DNA of 64,000 nucleotides, from assembly GCA_941918925.1 (NCBI GenBank), contig OW799234.1, positions 58,221,968 to 58,285,967 on the forward strand, given 5' to 3'. Below are positions 34,263 to 47,464 of the stretch, piece by piece (positions within the stretch are counted from its first letter, which is position 1; every line of letters starts with the position of its first letter). A program made the translations under genes and the position numbers. This DNA comes from Phyto melanocephala (Eukaryota; Arthropoda; Insecta; Diptera; Rhinophoridae). The notes under the pieces were generated by a model. That model was not told where the DNA came from and searched no databases. It was given only the letters and a program-made list of their open reading frames with translations.

Positions 34263-37114
34263 GACAGTAAAAATGCACTGGAGAAATACCGAAGTATACC
34301 GCTATTGTGCCGCTATTTGAACGCATTCCTCAACAGTTATTTGGTGGCATTCCTTATGACTAAGAAACATTTTCACCTTAACGAATGTTGACTGGCGGCC
34401 AGGCTAAATGTACAGTCCTTCATAATTGCCAGCATCGCAGTTAGACTGAGATCCTTTGAAGCATTAACGATTCTTTAAATTCCTGTAATCCTTAGTCTCA
34501 GGTCCCACCAGTAATATTAACTAATACCGCCACTATCTACGCTATAATTGTGAATGGATCTATCCGCTATGAGGCCTATATCAGTTTTATATGAATCATG
34601 CTAACCATCAGCATCTGAGTCTCATTCTTTTAACTAAGATTACCCTTCGCACCCGTCAGAGAACTTGGTAACATCTCTGTACCATAACATCAACGCGTGG
34701 ACACTCCAGGATTGTATGCTCTTAGGGTAGGTGGCGTACAAACGTACAAAAAGTGCTTTGTAAATAAAATAGTTTTTTTGCTTAAGTTGTTTAAAACTGT
34801 TTATTTTTATATAATTTTTAACCTAATGAAACTATCCAGTGTTTGATACCGGAATATTGCTCTAAATAAAATCTCTTTTTTTAAGCAATTAATGATCTCA
34901 ATCTCAACAAGAAGACCAAAATATTTATATGAATGCAGAAAACAATTTAGACAGAAGTTTTGCATTTTCTGATTATCAAATTCAAATTTCTCAATGATAC
35001 AGAAAAGAATATTTCCGTAAAAATTTCTTAAAACTGTTCCTTTTATTTTTAATTTACAGAAAACACCTAAAAGTAAAAAATGTTGCCTTTAGTAAGAAAA
35101 ACTTGCAAAGAACTGTACAAATATTGTCTTAAAAATATTCAAAATGTATGTATTATACAAAAACAATATTCTTAAAATCACATTAATTAAAATTATTTTA
35201 TAAAAATCTCAACCTCAACTCACTTGCAATAAGAGTACATGAAATGGCAATGGAAACAACATTGTAACAACATTTACTATGCGACTGTTTAAATGAATTT
35301 AATAAGAGAATAATTTAAAAAAAGTATTATGCAAATTTTGGTTATTACAACTTTATTCCACCACAAAATTATTTTAACAAATTACTACCCTCCTCCTCTT
35401 TTGATTGTCTAGCACTTCAAACAAAAACTTAAAAAAATTGTGCGTTAGAGTATTGAAAAGAAGAAAATAGTTGCCAAGCTACAATAAAAATATATTTTTA
35501 TAGCACGAATGAGATTTTACAATCTCTAAAAAATATTTGAAATGTACATGACAACGTCAGTGTATGATAGTCAGGCTTCGTGTAATTTTTTTTTTGGCTT
35601 TAAATGTCGCTTAACCCTCTGATACATATGCGTGAGTGTATGTGTGCGCGTTAGAGCTAGTGTGTGATTTTGTATTACCCTGTTAGCAATTAGAGGTCAT
35701 TATTTTTATTAACATAATGTTGTTCTAAAGCTAATTATAATATTAGAAACTTGAATCCTTAATTGGAAGTGCTTGATAAAATATATGCAAATACAAATGC
35801 ATAACCATTTTAGAAAATACTGAAACTTTTGTTACAAGATTTTGCATTAATATTAACATTTGTTACGAGCAACAACAAAGCTGTCTTCACACCAGCTTAT
35901 TTTTTAAATTATTGCGGTAAGTGACTCAAACTTTTAAAACTATTTATGCGAACATTAAAATGTTTTTGTTGGTAAAAAAATAAGAAGATTTTTAAACTCT
36001 AATTATACCTGTTGTTTAGAAAAAAATAAATCAATATTAAAAAAACCACATGTAAATAGTCATAAATTGTTTATACTGGAATAGCAATAAAACAAAAGAA
36101 ATATATACGCCAGTAAATTAAATGGCAATCAGGGAAATAACTCTTTGTAATGCATAAATGTATGCATACCATTTGCATTTTGCTAACAAAAAGGATCCTT
36201 CTTAAATACCAGGGTGATGTGGCGCAGTGATCGCAAAACTTTAACCAAAAGACCTGGGTACCAATACCGGTAGAGAGAAAAATGTTTATTTCAGTATTTT
36301 AGTTTCCAGACAAATCTACACAAAAAGAAAAAAAGTTGTTGCCAACTTTCCGGTTTACTCTGAGAGTATTTATAAGCTATCACCTAAATGGCAATTGACG
36401 AATGCTACTCGCTACAAATTCATAATTTAAATTATTTTATTACTTGTTATTTATACAAATTCATATCGAATATGGCACTAAGAGATGACAGCTGCATCAT
36501 CCCGGGATAGAGTACATTATAATTATGATATATTTATAGAGAAAACTAAATACAAACGAAATGGAAACCAGGCAAGCACAAGATTATTAATAGAAGCTCC
36601 ATGCTTCATAGAGGTGTAAAGAGAGAGAGAGAGAGAGAGAGAGAAACATTTCTAAATACCTAGCAAGTTAAACAACTGCAAAATCAAGAAGCATTGTTTT
36701 GTATTATTGACTTATTTAATTAATTAATGCTTAAGTGATATTTAAAAAAAAAAATTGTTTGCAGGGTAGAGATAAATTTTTGTAACATGTATGCATTTAC
36801 AGTATTGTGTACTTGTTTTGTTTTTCTAACAAAAAAAGTACATAAAAAGAAAACGTAGAAATAAATAAACAAGCAACAAAATATAAAATAGAATAACGAA
36901 CGTGCACGGATAATAACCACTAGAGCCTTTGTCAAATGTTTTAACACCAAACAGCTTCGCCAGCGAATACTATCTACAAAATTTATTGTGAATATTTAAA
37001 AAAATATTTAAGTCTAAAAAATAATTTATATTCAGAGATCCACGTTATATAAAATTAACAGAAATTAAAAAAAATATCTGTTTTACAAAATAAAACGTTT
37101 ATATAAAGTATATA
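34263..37114. other. Intergenic stretch with a (GA)n microsatellite
   Basis: 34263-34760 is somewhat more GC-rich, with no readable frame, and may be an old repeat of unknown type. From there to 37114 it is AT-rich with no gene signal. (GA)12 lies at 36621-36644. Confidence 0.4.
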
Positions 37115-37870
37115 AGGGTGGGCCATTTAAAGTCTTAAATTTCAACTACCGAATACTTATTTTTTAATTTTTGGTTTCAGGTTTGTTTGACATTTACAAA
37201 ATGGGATGCTATTCGCACGAACAAATTTCGGAAATATTATTTCCGCACTAGTAAGTCTTTAACGTAAACTGTAAGAAATGGACATGGAATATTTTTGAGA
37301 ACAGATCATCCTTCAGTTTAGCTTGATCATGGCGATCGTTGGATAAAGCAACCCAGTCCAGTCGTCCAGTGCATTCAATCGATAAGATTGCTGCTGTGGT
37401 TGAGAATGTGCAAGAACATTCTTTAACATCAACTCGTCAGGGTTCTTAGAAACAAACAATTCTTGTTTCCACAAATTCAAGAGACTGACTTGACCATTAT
37501 TTAGTTTCAACAAGACAGGACTTCATGTCACACAGTCAATATAACCATCGATATTTACGCAGTTTTTGCAAATCGAATAATCAAGTGAAATTGCGATGTC
37601 AATTGGCCGCCTCGTAGCTATGATTTGTGCCTTTTGGATTATTTTATTTGCGAAAACGTTAAGAATAAATGTTACGCATGCCACCCAGTGACAACTAAAG
37701 CATTAAAAAATTAAATCGAAGTTAAAGTTGAAAGATTCAAAACGAAGCAATTAAAAATTCGGCTGATCAGATGGGATATTGCTGAGCTAGTAGTGGTAGT
37801 CAAATGAATGCTTTTGTGTTCCATTATTGAATGACAAAGTTCACTATTTCCGAAACCAGAAATTTAAAAA
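37115..37870 (+). pseudogene. Mariner-like relic
   Basis: It begins GGGTGGGCCATTTAAAGT. Degraded transposase pieces occur in order: 37195-37260 (N-terminal CYSHEQIS-like start), 37370-37440 (IDKIAAVVENVQEHS), 37500-37560 (FQQDRTSCHTVN, around the second catalytic Asp) and 37590-37700 (NWPPRSYDLC.LDYF, then the KNKCYA..PVTTKALK region). Stops and frameshifts are frequent. The right inverted repeat is not clear. Confidence 0.65.
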
Positions 37871-38635
37871 AAAAATACTCAATATTTTTTATAACCGGCT
37901 TCTATTTTAAATATTAAATGACGTATTCTTTTGCTATTCCATAAGTCTCTATAAAGAGTAATTGATTTTTTTAAGTGCGTGTATAGTTTAAATAAAATTT
38001 TTGAAATCCCCACTTTACTTCAGACTCCTTCTTGTCTAGTATCAATTTATCTGATATGCTTTCCAGAATTTTTCATTTCGTTTGGCTCTGTTTTTTACCT
38101 AAATAAATTTGAATTTTCCAGCTCTTGTAGGATCTTATGAAACGTTTGTTTTGCATTGATAAAATATGTACCTTCGGTAACATTAACAGAAAATCTAGGT
38201 TTCATACCGATAAAGATATTATTGATCAAAATTTATGAAAAACAAACAAACATTTTAATTAAAAAATAATCGAATTTCTGAAAAACTTTTGGTTAAAGTT
38301 GCACCATATAGTTGTCAGTTATGGATTTGTAACTGTTAGCGTTGAGTTTAGAAGTGAATGTCGTGAGAGAGTGAGAATTTTAAATAGTAGAAATAATTGT
38401 AATTTTGTAGGAGATGGCTCAAGCGTATTATTATTATGAAATTTATTTTGTAAAATTTCTAGTGAAACTGCTATTTTAAATACTATTGTATTCAATTTTG
38501 GTGTCAAGGTGTACTTGTGTGAAATGTATTTGAATCACGAAAAAACTCAATTTTGTAAATTTTGTAACCCAATAATATGTTTATATTTTGAATATGCATA
38601 TGAAGAAAGAAAAGTTCATTTAGATATGTTCTTCT
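37871..38635. other. Intergenic AT-rich, nothing recognised
   Basis: No repeats or frames can be supported. Confidence 0.35.
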
Positions 38636-38706
38636 GGCCGTCAGTCTGACTATACTTGTGAACGTTGAAATCAACTTCTTGAATCCGCGATTTATTTCAC
38701 GGACTC
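38636..38706 (+). repeat. Small family A relic
   Basis: GGCCGTCAGTCTGAC, GAACGTTGAAATCAACTTCTTGAA and GGACTCC correspond to the microsatellite region and the GTTGAAATCAACTTTTTGAA block of family A. Confidence 0.4.
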
Positions 38707-39042
38707 CTAAATGATAACAATATATAACAAATATTATCAAAAACTTTGCAGTTTAAGTCAGCTTTTGCCACTTCCACAAAACAACAACAGGCGATCGTTA
38801 CATAATTGGATGAATTGTTTTTTTTTAGTTGTACATATTTCTTTGTATATACATTGAACAAATAAATGTAATGCAGACTGCGTCAGCCATATTGCTAAAA
38901 CTACGAAGATAATATAGATAATGCCATGCAATAAACCAACAAACGACAACAGTGGCTGAGCAACTAAAAATTAAAAACAGATTAAGAAAACCTATTTCAC
39001 AATCTATTAATATTTGCTTATAGTTGCCTATCTTTACTTTTG
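38707..39042. other. Intergenic AT-rich, nothing recognised
   Basis: No features are supported. The minus-strand frame 38949-38758 has a hydrophobic start but no splice or promoter context. Confidence 0.3.
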
Positions 39043-40086
39043 TGAAAGGTACTTAAGATCCGGTAAAACCAAATATAGGGCTATAACCAAAAAAAAAAAA
39101 AAAATGGTACATAGAGGTTTGTCATTTCGTATGAAATTTCTGCAATAGTAATTTCCGACCCAATAAAGTATATATTTTCTGAAAGCTTGTGAATAGGGGA
39201 GTCGATCTTACATTATTCGTTCGCTGTCTGCCTGTCTGTCTGTCGGTCTGTCGGTGTGTATGTTTCAATCAAGTTTTGAAAGACCCCCGATATTGCAAAA
39301 GCTCGTATAAGCTATAAAAATATAAACTTTCTGAGACTGCCTCTTATTTCTCGCTTACTTTTACCACAAAAATTAATTTTTTCTAGACCTAGGGTAATTT
39401 AAAGATAAAATTGTTACTATTTATAGATTAAGTGTGTCTCTGGAGATATTCTTGGTCAAATTTGTCAATAATCAGCAAAGTTTTAAGCAAAAATTGTTTG
39501 AAAAAATATATAATTTTTAAATATCAAAAATTTTCAAGCTCCTAAATAATTTTTGAATAAGCTTAAGATACCAAATTAATTTCTGTGATCCTAGAAATTG
39601 TATGATGTAAGAAAAACTAATAAAGCGGTTTGAAACCAGATGAGATATAAGCACCAAAGTACAACTGCTTCAGTATTTTTCCTAAAATTTGCAGACGGAA
39701 ATCGATATTTTAAAGTTTCTATTCGAACAAGAGAGCCAATATGGGGTTAAATAAAAGTACTTGAGTATCGAAATAATGTTAGATATGAAAAAAAAAAATC
39801 CAAGATGGCGTTCAAGATTAAATATATATGAGTCATATATACTAGTTACGGCTCAATCCCTTTTAACCCCAACAATATTGGTATCAAATAAAAGGGCTTA
39901 ACTAGTAGAATACAGTTAAGTATGTTAAAATACAAAAACAAAGATGGCTTCGGAAATAATAAAAAAATGACATATTACATAGAATCCAAATCTAGGCTTA
40001 GCTACGATGTGGCGTTTATATCTATTTACATGTTGGTGAACCGTACTATCAGATAAGGCACGGACGAATTTATCGCTGTTACTTGT
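39043..40086 (+). mobile_element. Old DINE variant C copy with a second tail relic in front
   Basis: 39043-39087 resembles a degraded DINE tail (GTGAAAGGTACTTAAGATCCGG...AATATAGGGCT). A degraded head at 39107 follows (GGTACATAGAGGTTTGTCATTTCG), then a CTGTCTGCCTGTCTGTC run. The body has the (AT)CAAATAAAAGGGCTTAACTAG motif typical of variant C. It ends with a degraded hairpin and GCTGTTACTTGT (40075-40086). Confidence 0.58.
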
Positions 40087-41048
40087 TTTTACCCCACCTT
40101 TTTAATACTTATTTTAAAGTTTGATATAAATATAGTTAGTTTTGAACACGAGGAGTCGACCATTTTATTCTTAAGACTATTGATCTTTGGTACGCTTTCC
40201 ACTAGATCTTAGTCTCTATTATCTTAGTGTATTACTCTTAATATAAGGGAGTTGCCTTTTTCATATTTATTTTGAGGCCTTTAGAGCATTAATATACAGC
40301 TGTAAATTTATACTGAGAAATGTAAAAAGGTTGACTCCCAAGTTCGGCAAAAGAAGAATTAGAAATTGTCTTGTAAAGATGTACCGTGTTTTTTAAAATC
40401 ATATCAAGTTCTTGCGCTCTAATAAACATATCATTTAATTTCTTTTTAAAATTATTAAAATTTTATTATTAATATTTTGATTTATTTATCAAAGTAAGCA
40501 ATGAACTTTTTTTATTTTTTTTACAATAAATCTTATTTATTTAATTTATTTTTTAAAGAATAAAATATTTAAGTACAATTTAATATTTTTATGCATACAA
40601 GCCTCCTTTCTATACAGAACCCACACATTCAAGCCTTAATATGGTGTCTAAATTTTTACTGAAAAAATGACAAAATTTATACGAGTTTTCTTCTACAACT
40701 TAATGAATCTTCGTTGTGTGCTGACAATTACAACACTTATCACACTCTTATCGAATATTTGATTTTTTTAGTAAGAACACAATGAAAACACACGAAAAAT
40801 ACCATTTAAGTGGACGTTTGTTTTGGACGTATGGATCATGCTTTTGATTTAATATTTTGCTATTTCAAGCTTAATGCTCACAAATGACTTCTTTTATTAC
40901 ACCATCATTATATTCTTTTCGTTTTGCTGACTACAGACAAATTTCGTATTTGATGTTGTTAAACGATTGTATGAAATGCTGATGCTAACTGCATTACTAG
41001 TTACGAGGAATGTTAAAATAGATTTGAGAAAATGAAAAAAGTATAGAA
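40087..41048. other. Intergenic AT-rich, nothing recognised
   Basis: No gene or repeat terminus is recognised. Confidence 0.35.
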
Positions 41049-41049
41049 A

Positions 41050-42515
41050 ACAAGTAATAAATACTACTAAATTCGGCCATGCCGAATCTTATACATATAC
41101 CCTTCACAACGTATAGTCATGCAGTAACAATTGTTTGTATCACCATTCATCTTATATGAAAGACGTACATACATACATATATAAAAACATCCTATTGTAA
41201 AACAAGTAAGAGTGCTATATTCGGCCGTGCCGAATCTGATAATACTCTTCACCATCATATACATAGATATAATCCTACATCGTAGCTAAACTTATATTTC
41301 ATGTTGTACGCCATTTTTCATTATTATTTCCGACGCCATCCTTGATTTTGAACTTTTTCGTAGTTAACTGTATTCAACCAGTCAAGCCCTTTCATTTGAT
41401 ACCCATATTGATGGGGTTAAAAAAATCTGATCCGCCATTTTGTCTTAGACTTTACATTTTTTAACGATTTACTGTATTCTACTAGTCAGACCCTTTCATT
41501 TAATACAATTATTGAAGACGTTCAAGAATTTACGTTTGAAAATACCAGATTTGACCCATATATAAATTTATTGTCCTATATTTTTTAGTGGCGACCAACA
41601 TAAATATTAATTTTTTACGGTGTTTATATTGCGCTTTTCAAGTCCTTTCAAATGATACCAATATTGACTGTCTCGGTTTTCTAGAAGCTGAAAAAATGGA
41701 TTTTAGTTTGTAAATTTTTGGAATATATATATAAAAAAAAGTTTTGTCTGTAACTTTACCGATTAGAGCCTGCTTTATCCAAAATTTCTTACGAATATCT
41801 CTAGAGGCATATTATATCTACAAATAGTAGCAAAAATACCTATAAATTATTATATGGCTGAAAAGTTTATTTTTGGTGTTAAAAAGACGGGATAAAAACA
41901 GAGGCATTCGTGTTTATTTTCTCATATCTCAGAAAGTTATAAGGCGATTGTGCTGAGTTTCAATAGCGATTTATTTCCGGATATTTCAAAAAGATTGAAA
42001 CCATACAGAGATCTGAGGAGCATATGGTATATGGTAGCTTCTAAAAGTTGATATCAACCAACACACGGACAGACAGTCATAGCCTAATCAACTCCTCTAT
42101 TCATAAGCTTTCATAAAATATATACTTTATGGGGTCGGAAATATAAATTGGAATGACAAAGCTATATATACGCTTGTGCACCACAGGTGAAGGGTATAAT
42201 TATAAATTGAGTTAACGTATGTATGTTTAAAAAAAAATAAGAAAAAAATATCATATCTCAGTTGTTTATGTACCGATGTTTCTGATTTTAAATACCGATC
42301 TACTCCAGATTATTTCTGATATTTTAATACCTCACCCGGGTCTAGACGATGTCGGGTGGCTTCAAAAAGTTGATTTCAACATACACACGGACAGACGGTC
42401 AGACGAAGAGATGGACAGACTGACAGAGCTTAACCGACTCCCTTATTCATAAGCTTTCAGAAAATATATACTTTATGGGGTCGGAAATGAAAATTGTAGA
42501 AATTTCACACGGAAT
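41050..42515 (-). mobile_element. Family A copy A7, interrupted by a variant C copy
   Basis: The reverse tail at 41050-41202 (ACAAGTAATAAATACTACTAAATTCGG with hairpin) continues at 42200-42515 (TATAAATTGAGTTAACGTATG, a short A-rich tract, CATATCTCAGTTGTTTATGTACC, the microsatellite and the GGGGTCGGAAATGAAAATTG block). Across the gap the order matches A1, so the variant C element at 41203-42199 inserted into it. The long A-rich tract of A1 is only a few bases here. Confidence 0.65.
41203..42199 (-). mobile_element. DINE variant C, full copy, nested in A7
   Basis: Reverse orientation. It has the tail ACAAGTAAGAGTGC, the hairpin ATTCGGCCGTGCCGAAT and a variant body with two CAAGCCCTTTCATTTGATACC-like blocks. 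The (ACGGACAGACAG) run is short, and the head is GTGCACCACAGGTGAAGGGTATA. The body does not match families A or B in its middle, but the termini and the GGGGTCGGAAAT block are shared, so it is a third subfamily. Confidence 0.68.
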
Positions 42516-43935
42516 CAGTGCGTACGCAATTTTGTTACAATTATTAAACACAAATAGTTGTGTTTAACTCAATATGATTATTGGAAGTTAAATGAGGAAG
42601 TCTGAAACCATTTTTGAACAACAAAAGCAATGGTCTACCAAATATACTTTAATTGTAGCCCTCGCACTTGAATACATTTCCGTTCTAGTTGTGAATTCGT
42701 GGTACACATTGTATATAGAATCGGTTACATATGAGTTTGTCCGTCTGCATATATTCTTACTTATCCATCCAACCATTCAAGCATGCTTCTATGAACCTTA
42801 TATTAAAGTGTGGCGTGTTCGTAATATGCAATTTTTTATTTCCATTTTGTATTTTGCTTCTCCTGGCTGGCTGTATATGAGTGTCAGAAAGTGACTAGCT
42901 AGCTGGGGTAATATATATACACACACACACATACATAAATACTCTTTAAAGACATTTTCGAAAACCATAGAAATTCAGACAGTTGTCAGGTTTTCTCTTT
43001 TTTTACGTTCTCAAGCAAATGTGATGAATTCATATATTTACTGGCAAACAGATGGACTGTCTGACTGACTGACAGAAAGACAGACATTTTTACATATTGT
43101 CGTCTTTAAATCATTGTTAGCGTTTGTCATATATTTCTTTGATAAACAGTTTTAGTTTTCATTTCATCTCCTGCTCTTCCTCTCTTATTTCTATGCTGTG
43201 TAAAAAGCATAAAAAGCTAAAAGAGGAAGAGCAAAAAATCGTGCAAAGGAAAAATTTGCTCGTGGACATTTTTCTGGGTTCGTGATGACAGCACAACCAA
43301 CACTTGCCTTTTCATCAATTTTATGATTTTGTGTTTTTGCTCTATAAATATGTTGTTGTTTTTATAAGTTGTATACAAAATCAAACACACACGCATATGT
43401 ACACAAACCTAGAAAACATGCAACAAACGTTCATAAATGCATATTACACATACGCACATATGTTTTTTTTTTGTTTTGTTCCTTTAAACCAAGAGCAATA
43501 GTAAAATTGCAGGAATATACAATTGGGTATGTGTGTGTATACATGGATTATGCAGTGTTGTTTTTAGTTTTTACATCAGCTGCCTTAAGGGCCACGAGTT
43601 TGTGAGCATATGTGTGTTTCTACAGACTTGGTATTTAGTGTTTGCAGATGATGCTTCTGGTTGATGAGAATGATGATACGCTGTCATTTTTATGTTTGCT
43701 AGTATGTCCTTTATTTCTGCTCATAAGTATACGGTGGCCGTTTGTATGTGGGAGTATGATTTTTTTTTGCACTAACAGAAAAAATATTGTTTTAATTGGA
43801 TGTGTTTTGGAAAAAAAGCATCGAAAAAAATTACCAGATTGAGTTAATGGAGAAAACAATTGTTTGATTTATTTTTTAGTTTTTAACAAAAAAATAAAAA
43901 TTATTAAATAAAAAAGAACTGCTTGATACTAGCAA
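42516..43935. other. Intergenic, nothing firmly recognised
   Basis: Overlapping 60-100 codon frames occur on both strands at 42588-42894 and 43304-43859, with no domain or splice support. A GACTGTCTGACTGACTGACAGA run lies near 43053. Numerous ACACACAC and ATGTGTGTG runs are present. Confidence 0.35.
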
Positions 43936-44340
43936 TATAAACGGTGATTTTTTTGAATTAAGTTTTTTGGGCGGGCAGCACTGGTTTGTAATTGTGTCCA
44001 AACTACATCTGTGAAAGTGAAAAGTGTTCAGTGTACTCTGCCATTTCATTATGGAGAAACTGACAAACGAGCAACGACTGCAAATCGTTGAAATTTATTA
44101 TCAAAATTCGTGCTCTGTGAAATCCACTTTTTTATCGAAAAATTGTATTCAGCGATGAGGCTCATTTCTGGCTAAGAGAATACGTAAACAAGCAAAACTG
44201 ACGTTACGGTCAACGGCGAACGATATCAAGCCATGATACGCGACGCAAAAGCCTACAAAGATCATTCTGAATGCATTCAAAATACGTTTTAAATGCTTGT
44301 TTTTGTGGCACCTTCATCGGAATGAAAAAAGTGTTTCGAA
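43936..44340 (+). pseudogene. Internally deleted mariner-like element
   Basis: At 44051 an ATG opens MEKLTNEQRLQIVEIYYQN, the N-terminal helix of a common arthropod mariner-type transposase. After about 27 codons the sequence jumps to FSDEAHFWL...VNKQN (about 44146-44205), the region around the first catalytic Asp. The middle of the gene is deleted and the remainder is frameshifted, so this is a non-autonomous deletion derivative. Confidence 0.65.
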
Positions 44341-44519
44341 AATTACTTCACACGTATGCAAAAGTTTATTGGCCATCATTGATAATACTTTGAAAGTAAT
44401 TTTTCGATAATATGTTGTCTGACAGCAATTGCAAACAGTAGCTTCAAAAATTATTTCTTATTATTATTTTTATTATTATTATTTTCAATTGAGCACTTTT
44501 CCTAAAATTTACTAGAAAT
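44341..44519. other. AT-rich spacer
   Basis: A (TTA)n-type run near 44459-44485. No gene. Confidence 0.4.
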
Positions 44520-44900
44520 TATTAAAACCTCTAGACAATTAAAAAAAATTAGCAACGGTATCAAATGAAAGGGCTTCGCGAAACAAATTTAAGGCAATAT
44601 AATTAATAAAATTAAAATCCATAATGGCCGCCACTATAAAATGGCGTGTCAAATATAGTAATTTAAAATGTATCACTTTCAACCCCACAATACCAAGTAG
44701 TATCAAAATAATCGTGTAGCCTAAAAATATGTGTTAAATCTAAGATGGCATCAAAACTTAATAATTTTTTTTTAGTCCCAAATGAAAGCGATTAACTGGT
44801 AGAATGTAAAAATTTCAAGTCCAAGTGGGGTCAAAAAAAATAAAGTAAAATATCGTCAAATCCGAGTCATAGGCTACGCTATCGCAATCTTAATTGTTTT
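44520..44900 (+). repeat. Relic of DINE variant C
   Basis: ATCAAATGAAAGGGCTTCGCG, AAAATCCATAATGGCCGCC, AACCCCACAATACCAAG and CAAATGAAAGCGATTAACTGG follow the variant C body in order. No termini remain. Confidence 0.48.
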
Positions 44901-46621
44901 GAATTCATTTGTATTTTTTTTCAGAGTGTAATGGCACTTATGCAAATACATGTGCATATTTATGAATTTATTTACATGCATATATACTCTATATGTTGTA
45001 TGTATGTATGTTATGCTTCGCAACATATACCAAAATATATGTATAAATGTACACATCATGGCAACTAGAAATGTGACTGTTGTGTTGATGCCACGAAGGA
45101 CGTCAAATGAAATTTACATTTTGTTGCCAGTTATGGTTAAAGGAAAAAAGTTCTACAAAAAAATTTAGATCAAACATTTGATGGAAGGATTACGTAGTAT
45201 TCTGTAAATAAAAAAACTCTTTAAACATAGAGGATTGTACGTGTATGACTTTATATTTTTAGTAGTTTTAAAAATTGAAAGAAATGGAAATTTATGAAAT
45301 GGCCACCAAATTTATTTGTAGTTTTCCTATATCGCCTTTATTTCACGAGCTTTACAATAGTTTAAGTTTCGGGAAATATAAAAAAACATCAGTGAGATAT
45401 GATCTTCTAATAAGATGAAAATAAAAATAATGTTCGTTTAGTGGAAGAGTTAAGGTGTTATCGGTTACGAATAAAATAACAAAATTTGAAACAATTAATT
45501 TTTTGCTTTAAAAATTTCAATCTTTAATCCAATAAGTATTATTGTCAAATAGTTTCTTTTAAAAGATTTTGGTTATAACTTTTTACGAAAAAGAAGTTTA
45601 AAATAAACAACATTTGTTCTCATACATTCATATACCTTTAACGTTAAGAAAAATATGAATAAAAAACGTTAGACTCTGTTGAATTTGTTTTTTAATCCTA
45701 CCAATATTGATTTCAATTTTTAATAAAGCCATAAGTCATAAAATATAGAAATAATCATAAAAGATAAAATGAAGTATCCACTGCCAAATAAATAAAATCA
45801 TATATAGATGAGCATAAAAGTAGCTGGACGTCTATAGTGGATAGCGATCACAAAAAAGAAATTTCTTTTCTAGTGCACAGTGCACATTCACACATACACC
45901 TAACCAAGGAAAAAATAAGTAAGTCTAAAAAAAAAAAAAAACTAAAAATATTTATGGAAGCGAAACCTGATGTTAAACACAGTTGAAAAGTGTAGTGCAA
46001 CATAGAATAAAAATAAATTTATGGAACGTATGAGCAGCCTGTATAAAACATCTAGCACCTTTGCTACACATTGCAAATAAATATTGTACAAGATACGTTT
46101 TTCTCTTATTTTATTTTACTTCTTTTATTTTTGTTTCTTATACGAGTATAAAATATGCCATAAACATTAAACTCACATATGAAAAGGTACTTTAGCAACG
46201 TTTATTTAAAGGCTAAAATACTACAATAAATTGTGCCGTCTATATAAAATGTAGCCTGTTGGTGGTGTATTCACCTTCATATGTATGGGTGGTGTAAAAC
46301 TTGTGAATGTGAAAGAGTCTGTGTGGCAGGTGGAATGAAGTAGTAGAACATTTGCTTGCTATCTGCACAGACATGTAGGAGTATTCGATAATAAATCAAT
46401 ATAAAAAAGTAAATACATTGAAAATGATAACCTCCCATTAAAAGTTTTATTTTCCTTCTTTTTTTAAAGAAGTTAAATTTAAAACACTTTAGAGTGTAAT
46501 AAAAAGAAAATTAATAGTAATTTGAAAGTTATAAAGAAACGTTAAGGTCTTAATTTGGTACAAAGAAATGTGCAATTAAATTATTTTTTTGGGCTAGATT
46601 TTTTTTAATAACAGTTTATGA
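44901..46621. other. Intergenic AT-rich, nothing recognised
   Basis: It has ATGTATGT-rich stretches near 44950-45050 and homopolymer runs. No coding or repeat signal is recognised. Confidence 0.35.
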
Positions 46622-46734
46622 GCCGTATTCATAAAAAATATTTTAGGTTTATTAAAAGCTTATTTGACAGATGTTGCATAGAAATTTGTCAAATAAGCCT
46701 TCAATAAACCTAAAATATTTTTTATGAATACGGC
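46622..46734. mobile_element. Short fold-back MITE
   Basis: Two 48-base arms, GCCGTATTCATAAAAAATAT... and its complement, with only two mismatches by my alignment. They enclose about 17 bases. The whole element is an almost perfect hairpin. No clear target duplication was found. Confidence 0.72.
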
Positions 46735-47051
46735 AGTAAGTCTTTAATTTTAAAATTAGTTTAACAATATTCTGTGGTATTTAAGTTTTAAGCAAAAGTC
46801 ATTATTTCGACAAAGAAGTTTTAATCAAATTTGACGACAGTTTGCACTGATATTTGAGTTACATGTATGTTATATTTTTTAAGGCAGTTTTATAAAAATT
46901 AAGAAAGAAAATAATTTATTTTTATTATATTCATAATAAATAAATTTAAAATATTTTTTTTTACATGTTTCCTTTTGCTTCTATATTTTTTATTATTATT
47001 TTTTTTTTGTTTGTTGAGTTTAATATTTAATTATTAAAATAAATTATAAAG
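46735..47051. other. AT-rich spacer
   Basis: T- and A-rich with no recognised feature. Confidence 0.35.
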
Positions 47052-47350
47052 CAGCTAATACACGGCATGTTTTTCACATCTGACTTTAGAGATTCCACAC
47101 TGATAAATACGAACATGTCGTGTGTTACCGTTTAAACATTACTTCTGTAAAAACATGTGTTGAGACAACTGATAAAATTTTAATTAGAGCGCGCTCTATT
47201 TTCTTCTGTAAAAACATGTGACATCAGTCGTTGGCAGAAATCTCTGCTGCTGCAAAGCAGTCAGCGACGGTTGTCTGTAAAACCACAATTTTGACAGACA
47301 TGTAGATTTACATATGCCTCAGATGTTAAAAGCATGCCATATATAGCCTT
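47052..47350. mobile_element. Candidate MITE with imperfect inverted repeats
   Basis: Left end CTAATACACGGCATGTTTTT, then CACATCTGAC. The right end is the approximate complement CAGATGTTAAAAGCATGCC...ATATAGC. Internally, TTCTGTAAAAACATGTG occurs twice (about 47143 and 47205). The arms match imperfectly. I cannot name the superfamily. Confidence 0.4.
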
Positions 47351-47464
47351 TAGTGAACACAAAAACGACAGTGAGTTAATCTGACACAGAATGCAATTAC
47401 TGGAAAATCAAAGTAAAAAAATGAATGAACAACGTAACTTTATAAAGAAGTTGGCATATAACTT

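Noticed and set aside
42588..42894. Overlapping 100-codon plus and 62-codon minus frames
   Set aside because: They have no domain, are flanked by DINE sequence and show no splice signals. Mutually overlapping frames suggest chance.
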